From an uncultured Rhodospirillales bacterium (lineage in GTDB: Bacteria > Pseudomonadota > Alphaproteobacteria > Rhodospirillales > Defluviicoccaceae), in contig CAKZLS010000238.1 in assembly GCA_937127205.1 (NCBI GenBank), positions 1 to 12,345 on the forward strand: a stretch of 12,345 nt of DNA, in the 5' to 3' direction. The translations under genes and the position numbers were made by a program. Shown here piece by piece: positions 1-6,455 of this stretch. Each line of letters begins with the position of its first letter. The stretch's first letter is position 1. The notes below the pieces were generated by a model. The model was not told the origin of the DNA. It did not search any database and saw only the letters and a list, made by a program, of their open reading frames with translations.

Positions 1-21
1 AGGGCATCCGGCCAGGCGCGA

Positions 22-61
22 GTTGCGCCGTGATGCTGGAGCATCACAAGCAGCGCGCAAC
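22..61. repeat. Inverted repeat / strong hairpin
   Basis: Two nested perfect stems are visible. The outer arms are GTTGCGC at 22-28 and GCGCAAC at 55-61. The inner arms are TGATGC at 31-36 and GCATCA at 41-46, around a TGGA loop. The element lies downstream of metX on the metX strand. It could be an RNA hairpin on either strand, but there is no T-run that would make it a standard intrinsic terminator. The pairing is seen directly; the function is unknown. Confidence 0.6.
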
Positions 62-97
62 GCCGCCGGGGGCCTCGGAAGACCGCCCGAAGGGTCT

Positions 98-185
98 CTT
101 TTCCCGCGTCCTCGGGGCGTCGACGGCGCTTGACGATGCTTTGGCATCGCCGGCGCACCCTCTCCTGCCGAGGACGCGGGAAAAG
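98..185. repeat. 88-bp element with 18-bp perfect terminal inverted repeats
   Basis: The left arm cttttcccgcgtcctcgg (98-115) is the exact reverse complement of the right arm (168-185). The 52-base centre holds a second hairpin, CGATGC (134-139) and GCATCG (144-149) around a TTTG loop. It lies 43 bp past the metX stop. Perfect 18-bp arms with a nested stem suggest a palindromic intergenic repeat (REP- or MITE-like) or a large transcript-end hairpin. No transposase or clear target duplication is seen. The structure is certain; its class is inference. Confidence 0.65.
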
Positions 186-227
186 CGATCACAGAGGGCA
201 CGGAATTATGAAAGTCGGTACTAGGCG

Positions 228-1415
228 TCATTCGCCGGACAGTTCGTGAAGGCCCCGGTGGTAGGCGGCTCCACCGAGGAAACCCGCCAGAACGCGATAA
301 AATTCCGGCTCGTCCAGTAAGAACGCGTCGTGGCCGGCGTCGGACACGATTTCGGCGAAGCTCACGTTGGCCGCCGCCGCATTGAGCGCGTGAACGATGC
401 GGCGGCTCTCCGCGGTTGGATACAGCCAGTCGCTGGTGAACGAGATGACGCAGAACCGCACGGGATTGTCGCGAAAGGCATTGGCCAGCGCGCCGCCATA
501 CCGCGCGGCCATGTCGAAATAGTCCATGGCGCGGGTGATGTGCAGATAGGAATTGGCGTCGAAGCGTTCGACGAAGCTGATGCCCTGATGGCGCAGATAG
601 CTCTCGATCTGGAAGTCGGCATCGAAGCCATAGGTCACGCGTTCCCGATCCTGCAGCCGGCGCCCGAACTTCTCATGCAGCTTCGGTTCCGAAAGATAGG
701 TGATATGGGCCGCCATCCGCGCCACGGCGAGGCCGCGATGAGGGGATTTGCCATCCTTCCAGTACTCGCCGCCGCACCAGTCGGGATCGGCCATGATCGC
801 CTGGCGGCCGACCTCGTGGAAGGCGATGTTCTGGGCGCTGTGCTGGGCGGCGGAGGCGATGGGAACGGCGGCGAACACGCGCTCCGGATAGAGCGCCGCC
901 CATTCCAGCACCTGCATGCCGCCCATGGATCCGCCGATCACCGCGAAAAGCTTCTCGATGCCGAGATGATCCAGCAGCATGGCCTGGGCGTGCACCATGT
1001 CCGCGATGGTGATAACCGGAAAATTCAGGCCCCAGCGGTCCCCGGTTTCCGGGTTGATCTCGCTGGGTCCGGCGGTTCCCATGCATCCGCCGAGCACATT
1101 GGTGCACATGACGAAATAGCGGCTGGTATCGAGCGGCTTGCCCGGACCCACCAACAGGTCCCACCAACCTGCCTTGCCGGTGACGGGGTGGGATTCCGCC
1201 AGAAACTGATCGCCGGTCAGCGCGTGGCACACCAGGATCGCATTGGATTTATCCGCGTTCAACTCACCGTAGGATTGATACGCCAGCGGGAAATTGCTGA
1301 GGTCCGCGCCACAGGCGAGTTTCAGCGGCCGGTCGGCCCCCAGGTACACCCGATGGCCGGGAAGCACGAATTCTTCCCCCGCATTACCGCTTGAGTGTTT
1401 TCTAGGAATAATCAT
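228..1415 (-). CDS. metX: Homoserine O-acyltransferase (MetX, alpha/beta hydrolase fold)
   Basis: This cytosolic enzyme acylates the hydroxyl of L-homoserine from acetyl-CoA (succinyl-CoA in some relatives), the first committed step of methionine synthesis. The 395-residue product has the family hallmarks: HALTG near residue 64, a NVLGGCMGT segment near 106, and the nucleophile elbow GGSMGG with Ser163. The presumed triad is completed by Asp329 in SDWLYP and His362 in GHDAFL. Length is normal. A stop codon directly precedes the ATG at 1415, so the ORF cannot begin upstream. No good Shine-Dalgarno sequence precedes this ATG. An in-frame GTG at codon 17 has a purine-rich GGGGAAG about 5 bases upstream and is a possible alternative start, though the first residues look family-like. 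The gene is divergent from the aromatic operon. metW, often the next gene in related bacteria, is not seen in the 227 bases downstream. Acetyl versus succinyl donor cannot be decided here. Confidence 0.96.
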   Translation of the reverse strand: MIIPRKHSSGNAGEEFVLPGHRVYLGADRPLKLACGADLSNFPLAYQSYGELNADKSNAILVCHALTGDQFLAESHPVTGKAGWWDLLVGPGKPLDTSRYFVMCTNVLGGCMGTAGPSEINPETGDRWGLNFPVITIADMVHAQAMLLDHLGIEKLFAVIGGSMGGMQVLEWAALYPERVFAAVPIASAAQHSAQNIAFHEVGRQAIMADPDWCGGEYWKDGKSPHRGLAVARMAAHITYLSEPKLHEKFGRRLQDRERVTYGFDADFQIESYLRHQGISFVERFDANSYLHITRAMDYFDMAARYGGALANAFRDNPVRFCVISFTSDWLYPTAESRRIVHALNAAAANVSFAEIVSDAGHDAFLLDEPEFYRVLAGFLGGAAYHRGLHELSGE

Positions 1416-1456
1416 TCAAAACTTTGCCGGCCGAAGCGTTCATTATTGGGTCATCA

Positions 1457-1485
1457 TAGCTATGAATGGCGCTTGCGGCTGTCAA
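1457..1485 (-). promoter_or_regulatory. Candidate sigma-70-type promoter for metX
   Basis: On the minus strand a perfect -35 box TTGACA lies at 1480-1485. A weak -10 candidate TAGCTA (1457-1462) follows at 17 bp. A better-matching TATGAT (1453-1458) is spaced too far, at 21 bp. Transcription would begin about 35 bases before the metX ATG. The -35 match is seen; promoter activity is inferred. Confidence 0.4.
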
Positions 1486-1581
1486 TGTTTTCTTTGCTTT
1501 CATAAGTGGCTGGCATTAGTACTAACCCGCCTCCACGGCTGTTTTCTTCCGACAATCACGATGGCGTTTCTGGAAACGACT

Positions 1582-2487
1582 ATGACTGCCGAGACATCAC
1601 TGGACGCGGTGCGTCACGAGATCGATGAGATCGACGACACCCTCCAGGACCTCATCATTCGCCGAACCGCATTGGTGGAACGGGTACGAAAGATCAAGCA
1701 CGACTGGCGGGTCAAGATCCAGCCCCCGCGCGAGGCCGAAATCATCTATCGGCTGATCGACCGCCACAGCGGAGCCTTCCCCAAGCGCGAGTTGACCGCC
1801 ATTTGGCGCCAGCTGATCATCGCCACGCTGTCCTTCGAGGGTCCGTTCTCGGCCGCCGTTTACATGCCCGACGACCAAAGCGGTTATTGGGATCTCGCGC
1901 GCGATCAGTACGGCATGTTCACCAAAATGACTCGTCATGGGTCGGTGCGCTCGGTGATCGAGGCGGTCAATCGCCAACAAGCGGTTGTCGGCATCCTGCC
2001 GCTGCCTCATCAGGACGACACCGATCCCTGGTGGCGTCACCTGGTCAGTAGCGATCCGGAGGCGCCGAAGGTGATCGCGCGGTTGCCCTTCGCCGGTCCG
2101 GGGAATGGGCTGGGCGGAGAGTTGGAGGGGCTGGTCATTTGTCCGGTGATGGTGAAGCCCACGGGACGGGATCGTGCTTACCTGGCGATTGATTCCGAAA
2201 AGCGCTTGGGTCTCAATCAGGTGGCGACGGCGTTGACGTCCGCCGGCCTGTCGCCGACCTTCTCGGCGCTTTGGCGGGAAGAGCAAGGGCCCAAGGCATG
2301 GTTGTACATGGCGGAAGTCGAGGGATTTTTGACGCTCGAAGACCCGCGCCTGGATGCCTTCCGGGAATCGCTCGGCACGCCGCTGAAACGCGTCGTGCAT
2401 CTCGGCGGATACGCGGAGCCGTTGACAGCAGAGGAATTGGGGCCGCTGGTACCCCGTTCCGAAATGGCGGATGCCCTACGGTCATGA
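1582..2487 (+). CDS. Chorismate mutase (AroQ fold) with P-protein-like C-terminal extension
   Basis: The N-terminal residues 1-90 form an AroQ-type helical chorismate mutase, which converts chorismate to prephenate. Alignment by eye with E. coli EcCM shows Arg11, Arg28 and Lys39 at the same numbers, and Arg50-Glu51 in place of Arg51-Glu52. The domain ends in LSFEGP, as in proteobacterial P-proteins. The other 210 residues resemble a degenerate prephenate dehydratase core followed by an ACT-like segment (about 190-285, with EVEGFL and HLGGYAEPL), but the dehydratase TRF motif is missing. It therefore looks like a mutase with a non-catalytic or regulatory tail. I chose the ATG at 1582 (301 residues) because GGAA sits 6 bases upstream and the mutase fold begins at once. 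The ATG at 1561 is possible, and the ORF is open back to 1294. Its TGA overlaps the hisC start as ATGA. Confidence 0.82.
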   Translation: MTAETSLDAVRHEIDEIDDTLQDLIIRRTALVERVRKIKHDWRVKIQPPREAEIIYRLIDRHSGAFPKRELTAIWRQLIIATLSFEGPFSAAVYMPDDQSGYWDLARDQYGMFTKMTRHGSVRSVIEAVNRQQAVVGILPLPHQDDTDPWWRHLVSSDPEAPKVIARLPFAGPGNGLGGELEGLVICPVMVKPTGRDRAYLAIDSEKRLGLNQVATALTSAGLSPTFSALWREEQGPKAWLYMAEVEGFLTLEDPRLDAFRESLGTPLKRVVHLGGYAEPLTAEELGPLVPRSEMADALRS

Positions 2488-3572
2488 GCGCCCTTTCTCC
2501 CCAGCCCGGAGTTATGCAGATCTCGCCCTATGTGGGCGGTGAATCGGCCATTCCCGGTGTGGACCGGATCATCAAGCTGGCCTCCAACGAAGGCGCACTT
2601 GGTCCCAGCCCGCACGCCGTTGCCGCGCTTCAGGAAACGGCGGGTGACGTTTTCCGCTATCCCGACGGCGGGTGCCAGGCATTGCGCGACGCCATCGGCG
2701 CGCGTTTCGGCCTCGATCCCGCGCGGATGGTCTGCGGCGCCGGTTCGGACGAGCTGATCGGCCTGTTGTGCCGGGCCTACGCCGGAGCCGGTGACGAGGT
2801 GCTGTACACCGAACACGGGTTCTTGATGTACCCGATCGCGGCGAAAACCGCTGGCGCCACCCCGGTGACCGCACCGGAAACCAATTTGACCGCCGACGTG
2901 GACAAGCTGCTGGCGGCGGTGACCGCGCGGACCCGGATCGTGTTTATCGCCAATCCCAACAATCCCACCGGAACGTACCTGTCCGAGAACGAGCTGACAC
3001 GCCTCAGGGCCGGACTTCCCGACCATGTGCTGCTGGTCATCGACGCGGCCTATGCCGAATACTTGGACCATCCGGATTACTCGGCCGGCGAGCGAGTGGT
3101 GGATGCCGGCGACAATGTGGTGATGACCCGCACGTTCTCTAAGATTTTCGGACTTGGCGGCGCGCGGCTGGGCTGGGCCTATTGCCCGCCGGTTGTCGCC
3201 GACGTGCTGAACCGAGTGCGTAATCCGTTCAACGTGCCCGCGCCGGCGCAGGCCGCCGGTGTCGCGGCAATCGGCGACCGGGAGTTCATGGAGCGGGTGC
3301 GGGCTCACACCGGCCAATGGCGCGCATGGTTCACCGCTGAGGCGCGGGCGCTCGGGTTGGAAGTGCCCGAGAGCGTATGCAACTTCGTGCTCGTGCGATT
3401 TCCGCTGGAGGCCGGGCGCGATGCCGAGGCCGCAGACACCTTCCTCCGCTCGCGCGGTATCATTGTGCGGCGCATGGGCGCTTACGGGCTGCCCGACTCG
3501 CTTCGGGTCACCATCGGCCGCGAGGATGAAATGCGCGCTGTGGTGGCGGCGCTTGCCGAATTCGCGGACTGA
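2484..3572 (+). CDS. hisC: HisC-family aminotransferase (histidinol-phosphate / aromatic)
   Basis: This is a PLP-dependent fold-type I aminotransferase of 362 residues. HisC converts imidazole-acetol phosphate and glutamate to histidinol phosphate; many relatives also transaminate aromatic keto acids. Visible motifs are GSDE at 87-90, NPNNPTGT at 157-164, DAAY at 187-190, the PLP lysine Lys220 in TFSKIFGLGG, Arg228 in ARLGW, and a C-terminal LRVTIG segment with the substrate-carboxylate arginine. The ATG at 2484 overlaps the stop of the mutase-like gene, so translation is probably coupled; the ORF is open further upstream only because it crosses that gene. Placement between a chorismate mutase and a prephenate/arogenate dehydrogenase suggests that it works on prephenate, phenylpyruvate or 4-hydroxyphenylpyruvate, perhaps as well as on the histidine intermediate. 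A hisH-tyrC pair is known in Zymomonas. Family assignment is firm; substrate is inference. Confidence 0.93.
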   Translation: MSALSPQPGVMQISPYVGGESAIPGVDRIIKLASNEGALGPSPHAVAALQETAGDVFRYPDGGCQALRDAIGARFGLDPARMVCGAGSDELIGLLCRAYAGAGDEVLYTEHGFLMYPIAAKTAGATPVTAPETNLTADVDKLLAAVTARTRIVFIANPNNPTGTYLSENELTRLRAGLPDHVLLVIDAAYAEYLDHPDYSAGERVVDAGDNVVMTRTFSKIFGLGGARLGWAYCPPVVADVLNRVRNPFNVPAPAQAAGVAAIGDREFMERVRAHTGQWRAWFTAEARALGLEVPESVCNFVLVRFPLEAGRDAEAADTFLRSRGIIVRRMGAYGLPDSLRVTIGREDEMRAVVAALAEFAD

Positions 3573-3579
3573 AAAGATT

Positions 3580-4476
3580 ATGAAGAATAATGAGAACACC
3601 CTCCACTTCGACCGCGTGGCGCTGATTGGCATTGGTTTGATCGGCTCTTCGCTGGCGCGGGTCCTGCGCCGCGATGGCCTCGCCGGGCACATCGCGGTTT
3701 GCTCCAACACCCATGCCACCCTGGATAAAGCCAAGGAACTGGGCCTTGCCGACGGTTCAGAATATGACGCCCGCCAGGCGGTGGATGGCGCCGATTTGGT
3801 GGTCCTGTGTACGCCGCTCGGCGCGTACGGCCGGATCGCCGAGGTCATGGCCCCCGGTCTCAAGCCCGGATGCATCGTCACCGACGTGGGCTCGGTCAAG
3901 CAGTGCGTCATCAGCGACGTGGGGCCGCACGTACCTGAGGGGTGCCATCTGGTGCCGGCGCATCCGGTGGCGGGAACCGAGCACTCGGGGCCCGAAGCGG
4001 GGTTCGCGGAGCTGTTTCACGATCGCTTTTGCATCGTGACGCCGCCGCCCGGGACCGATCAGGCCGCGGTGGATACCGTTATCGCATTGTGGAAGGCCGC
4101 CGGCTCGAAGGTGGAGAGCATGAGCGCTCACCACCACGACAGCGTGCTCGCCATGACCTCGCACCTGCCTCACCTCATCGCCTACACCATCGTCGGCACG
4201 GCCACCGATTTGTCGGATCACCTGATGATGGAGGTGGTCAAGTACTCTGCCGGCGGCTTTCGCGATTTTACCCGCATCGCCGCTTCGGATCCGGTGATGT
4301 GGCGGGACGTGTTTCTCAGCAACCGTGAGTCGGTGCTGGACGTGCTTGGGCGGTTCACCGAGGATCTGACCGCGCTGCAACGGGCGATCCGCTGGGGCGA
4401 GGGCGACAAGCTCCAGGAACTGTTCACGCGGACCCGCGAAATCCGCCGCGGCGTCATCGATGCCAAACAAGCCTAA
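3580..4476 (+). CDS. tyrC: Prephenate/arogenate (cyclohexadienyl) dehydrogenase
   Basis: This enzyme oxidatively decarboxylates prephenate or arogenate to 4-hydroxyphenylpyruvate or tyrosine. The 298-residue product begins with a Rossmann fold carrying GIGLIG (17-22). It also has TDVGSVK (101-107) and the active-site block AHPVAGTEHSGPEAG (127-141), with His128 and His135. The rest is the helical dimerisation domain; there is no fused mutase and no obvious ACT domain. Length fits the short TyrA/TyrC class. The ATG at 3580 lies 7 bases after the hisC stop. Its ribosome site is weak (AAAAGA), which suggests coupling to hisC. The end of the second beta strand reads VCSNTH, without the acidic residue typical of NAD-specific forms, so NADP use is possible. 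Prephenate versus arogenate specificity cannot be told. The gene converges on the YqgE-family gene with 8 bases between stops. Confidence 0.93.
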   Translation: MKNNENTLHFDRVALIGIGLIGSSLARVLRRDGLAGHIAVCSNTHATLDKAKELGLADGSEYDARQAVDGADLVVLCTPLGAYGRIAEVMAPGLKPGCIVTDVGSVKQCVISDVGPHVPEGCHLVPAHPVAGTEHSGPEAGFAELFHDRFCIVTPPPGTDQAAVDTVIALWKAAGSKVESMSAHHHDSVLAMTSHLPHLIAYTIVGTATDLSDHLMMEVVKYSAGGFRDFTRIAASDPVMWRDVFLSNRESVLDVLGRFTEDLTALQRAIRWGEGDKLQELFTRTREIRRGVIDAKQA

Positions 4477-4484
4477 GTTACAAA

Positions 4485-5111
4485 TTATAAGGCAAGGCCG
4501 CCGCTGTCGATGGCTCCTTGCCAGATCGCATCGAGATCTTCGCTGAAAACCAGCGATGGGTCCGCGGGTGCGGTCAACCAGTCCTCCCGCGCCATTTCGC
4601 TCTCCAATTGCCCCGCGCCCCAACCGGCATAACCGAGAATGAACCGCGCCTCGCGGGGACCTTCGCCCGCGCCGATGGCGCTGAGGATGTCGCGGCCGCT
4701 GGATACCGCGATCTCATCGTTTATGGCCTTTGTGCTCGGGCCCGTGTAATCGGTGGAATGGAGAATGAACCCGCGGTCCCGCTCCACCGGCCCGCCCGAA
4801 TGCAAACGCACCGTCCCGGACGCTTCTTCCGACTCGATACCGAAACCTTCCAGCAGGGCTTTCAGATTGCCCTCGCCCATGCTGCGGTTGACCACCAGTC
4901 CCATGGCGCCGCCCGCGTTGTGGTCGATCATGACGATCACCGTCTCGGAGAAATTCGGATCGGTCAATTTCGGGGCCGCCACCAGAAGCTGACCCCCGAG
5001 ATGCCGTCCCGACCCGGGGGCGTCGGCGGCGCGGGCGCCATTGAGCCAGAGGCCCGTCAACAGAACCACGTAGGTCAGGATCGTGGTGCAGGTACGCATC
5101 ATCCGGAACAT
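4485..5111 (-). CDS. YqgE/AlgH family (UPF0301) protein with N-terminal signal peptide
   Basis: The body of this 208-residue protein is a clear YqgE/AlgH-family domain. It has GQLLVAAPKLTDPNF (40-54), MGLVVNRS (70-77), GGPVERDRGFILHS (106-119) and FILGYAGWGAGQLESEM (157-173). The biochemical role of this family is unsettled. The N-terminus is unusual: a basic start, a hydrophobic stretch at about 10-23, then NGARAAD, with likely cleavage after Ala28 or Ala29. Most family members I know lack this and start close to the GQLLVA block, so this copy is predicted to be exported to the periplasm. The start at 5111 (MFRMMRT) could instead be Met4 or Met5 without affecting the signal peptide. The gene is divergent from the ABC transporter operon. 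TATAAA lies about 10 bases before the start codon; it is too isolated to call a promoter. Confidence 0.9.
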   Translation of the reverse strand: MFRMMRTCTTILTYVVLLTGLWLNGARAADAPGSGRHLGGQLLVAAPKLTDPNFSETVIVMIDHNAGGAMGLVVNRSMGEGNLKALLEGFGIESEEASGTVRLHSGGPVERDRGFILHSTDYTGPSTKAINDEIAVSSGRDILSAIGAGEGPREARFILGYAGWGAGQLESEMAREDWLTAPADPSLVFSEDLDAIWQGAIDSGGLAL

Positions 5112-5143
5112 AACGTCGCAGTTTATACGAGGATCACACGGAA

Positions 5144-5157
5144 GTAACAGTGGTTAC
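5144..5157. promoter_or_regulatory. Small inverted repeat between divergent genes
   Basis: GTAAC-agtg-GTTAC is a perfect 5-bp inverted repeat 33 bp upstream of the yqgE-family start and about 157 bp upstream of the binding-protein gene. Its position would suit an operator in a shared regulatory region of 202 bp. No strong promoter was recognised around it; a lone TATGAT lies at 5209-5214. The repeat is short enough to be chance. Confidence 0.25.
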
Positions 5158-5304
5158 GGGAACCGCCGCCACATAACAACACTCGCGGCGCGCGGCGCGC
5201 CGTGCCAATATGATCGGCCGTCCACCGCGACGGAAATGAAACGCGCCCGCGCCGCGGCCCGGGCTCGTCGGTATCGGAACAGACAGGCGCCGGTGCGGGG
5301 CGCG

Positions 5305-5311
5305 AAGGAGG
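5305..5311 (+). promoter_or_regulatory. Ribosome binding site AAGGAGG of the ABC binding-protein gene
   Basis: A consensus Shine-Dalgarno AAGGAGG ends only 2 bases before the ATG at 5314. It ends 5 bases before the adjacent in-frame GTG at 5317, which is the better spacing. The true start may therefore be the GTG, shortening the protein by one residue. Confidence 0.6.
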
Positions 5312-5313
5312 AA

Positions 5314-6399
5314 ATGGTGCAGAGGGGAACACAGAACGGCATGGTCGCCCTGATCGCGGTCGCGGTCCTGGTGGCTGGAATGGGTACGACCCGGGCGGAA
5401 ACGCTCCGATTGCTGACCTGGGGCGGATACGCGCCCGACGAAGTGGTCGAGATGTTCGAGGCGGAAACGGGCATCGACGTGGAGGTCACCAAGTCCAACA
5501 ACGAGGACATGATTTCGAAACTGCGCGCCACCGGCGGCTCCGGCTTCGACCTTGCTCAGCCGAGCCAGGACCGGGTAGCCAGCGCCCAGGTGGATCACGA
5601 CATCTACAAACCGATGGACCTGTCAAAGATCGACGAGGACCAGATTGTGACCTCCATGCTGCAGTCGACCAATGACAAAACCGAGGTGGACGGCAAGGTC
5701 TATTCGGTTCCCCACGTCTGGGGCACCAGCGGCCTGATCGTCAACACCAAGCTGGCGAGCGGCATCAAAGACTATACCGATCTCTGTGGCCCTAATCTCG
5801 AGGACAAGGTTTCCTATCGCCTCAAGCGGCCGACACTCATTGGTTTTGCTTTCGCCATGGGCATGGACCCCTTCGCCGCCTACGAAAATCCCGCGACTTA
5901 TGAGGCCATTCTCGCCAAAGTCGAAGAGGCGCTCATCGCCTGCAAGAAGAACGTCAAGGCGTACTGGACCGGCGGCGACGCTCTGATCGCCCTGCTGCGT
6001 TCCGGCGAAGCGGTGGCCGCCATGGGTTGGGACGCGGGCGGCTGGAAGCTGAACAGCGAGAACCCGGACATCGTTTATATCGCGCCCACGTCCGGCGCGC
6101 TCGGCTGGATCGATACGTTCACGCTGCCCCGCAAGACGGAGAACGAAGAAGCCGCCTACAAGTGGATCAACTTCGTGATGCGTCCCGAGGTTGCCGCGAA
6201 GATCACCGCCGCGGCGGGCAACTTCACCGCGTCCAAGGGAAGCGAAAAGTTCGTCGAAGAAAAACTGCAGAAGCAGTTCGCGCAGAGCTTCAATCCCGTC
6301 ACCCTCGGCGAGATCAAATGGTATCCGCCGGTGCCCCCCGGTCTGGAAGTCATGGAAGGTAAAGTGCTGGATCGGATCCAGGCGGCGAAAACGAACTAG
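5314..6399 (+). CDS. Periplasmic polyamine-type ABC transporter substrate-binding protein (PotD/PotF-like)
   Basis: This protein captures the substrate in the periplasm and delivers it to the permeases encoded downstream. The 361-residue precursor has a cleavable signal peptide: hydrophobic core at about 10-23, TTRAE with cleavage after Ala28, and no lipobox cysteine. The mature protein opens with LRLLTWGGYAPDEVVEMF, the start typical of the spermidine/putrescine group. It also has DLAQPSQDRV (79-88), YSVPHVWGTSGLIVN (130-144), and GWIDTFTLPRKTEN (264-277) with the Trp-Asp pair that usually contacts the substrate amine. The gene heads a binding protein-ATPase-permease-permease operon, the order of potFGHI rather than potABCD. 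The family is sure. The substrate (putrescine, spermidine or another cationic or amino compound) is not determined. An upstream in-frame ATG at 5236 would spoil the signal peptide. Confidence 0.93.
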   Translation: MVQRGTQNGMVALIAVAVLVAGMGTTRAETLRLLTWGGYAPDEVVEMFEAETGIDVEVTKSNNEDMISKLRATGGSGFDLAQPSQDRVASAQVDHDIYKPMDLSKIDEDQIVTSMLQSTNDKTEVDGKVYSVPHVWGTSGLIVNTKLASGIKDYTDLCGPNLEDKVSYRLKRPTLIGFAFAMGMDPFAAYENPATYEAILAKVEEALIACKKNVKAYWTGGDALIALLRSGEAVAAMGWDAGGWKLNSENPDIVYIAPTSGALGWIDTFTLPRKTENEEAAYKWINFVMRPEVAAKITAAAGNFTASKGSEKFVEEKLQKQFAQSFNPVTLGEIKWYPPVPPGLEVMEGKVLDRIQAAKTN

Positions 6400-6423
6400 C
6401 GAAATCTGATAGGCGGCTGCTTT

Positions 6424-6437
6424 CGGGCGGCCGCCCG
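6424..6437. repeat. 14-bp perfect palindrome between binding-protein and ATPase genes
   Basis: CGGGCGGCCGCCCG is a perfect 14-bp palindrome in the 56-bp spacer. In mRNA it could form a GC-only hairpin, although a fully palindromic stem must open a small loop. Such structures often stabilise the upstream binding-protein message relative to the rest of the operon; that role is inference. No U-run follows, so it is not a standard terminator. Confidence 0.45.
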
Positions 6438-6455
6438 TAGGGAAAGCGGGAGCCG

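Noticed and set aside
30..224. 64-codon plus-strand ORF
   Set aside because: It is built across two inverted repeats, with a low-complexity composition, no ribosome site and no recognisable family. It is probably non-coding.
330..1394. Long plus-strand ORF antisense to metX
   Set aside because: It is a shadow of the metX codon pattern in GC-rich DNA. Its protein has no family features.
1440..1490. Possible SAM-II riboswitch upstream of metX (GCAAGCGC followed by a TAGCTA-like segment on the minus strand)
   Set aside because: It recalls part of the SAM-II pattern, but the upstream strand needed for the first stem and pseudoknot is missing, and the GCTAAA-type core is not there. A covariance-model search with no hit would confirm the rejection.
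1461..1581. N-terminal extension or cysteine/phenylalanine-rich leader peptide before the chorismate mutase gene
   Set aside because: The frame is open and contains several TTT codons, but there is no stop to end a leader and no attenuator hairpin or T-run. The extension has no family match.
2217..3911. 564-codon minus-strand ORF opposite hisC and its neighbours
   Set aside because: It runs antisense across three well-supported genes with an arginine/histidine-rich, unstructured composition typical of GC-rich shadow frames.
4477..4484. Terminator between the convergent genes
   Set aside because: The gap is only 8 bases and no stem with a T-run could be drawn across it.
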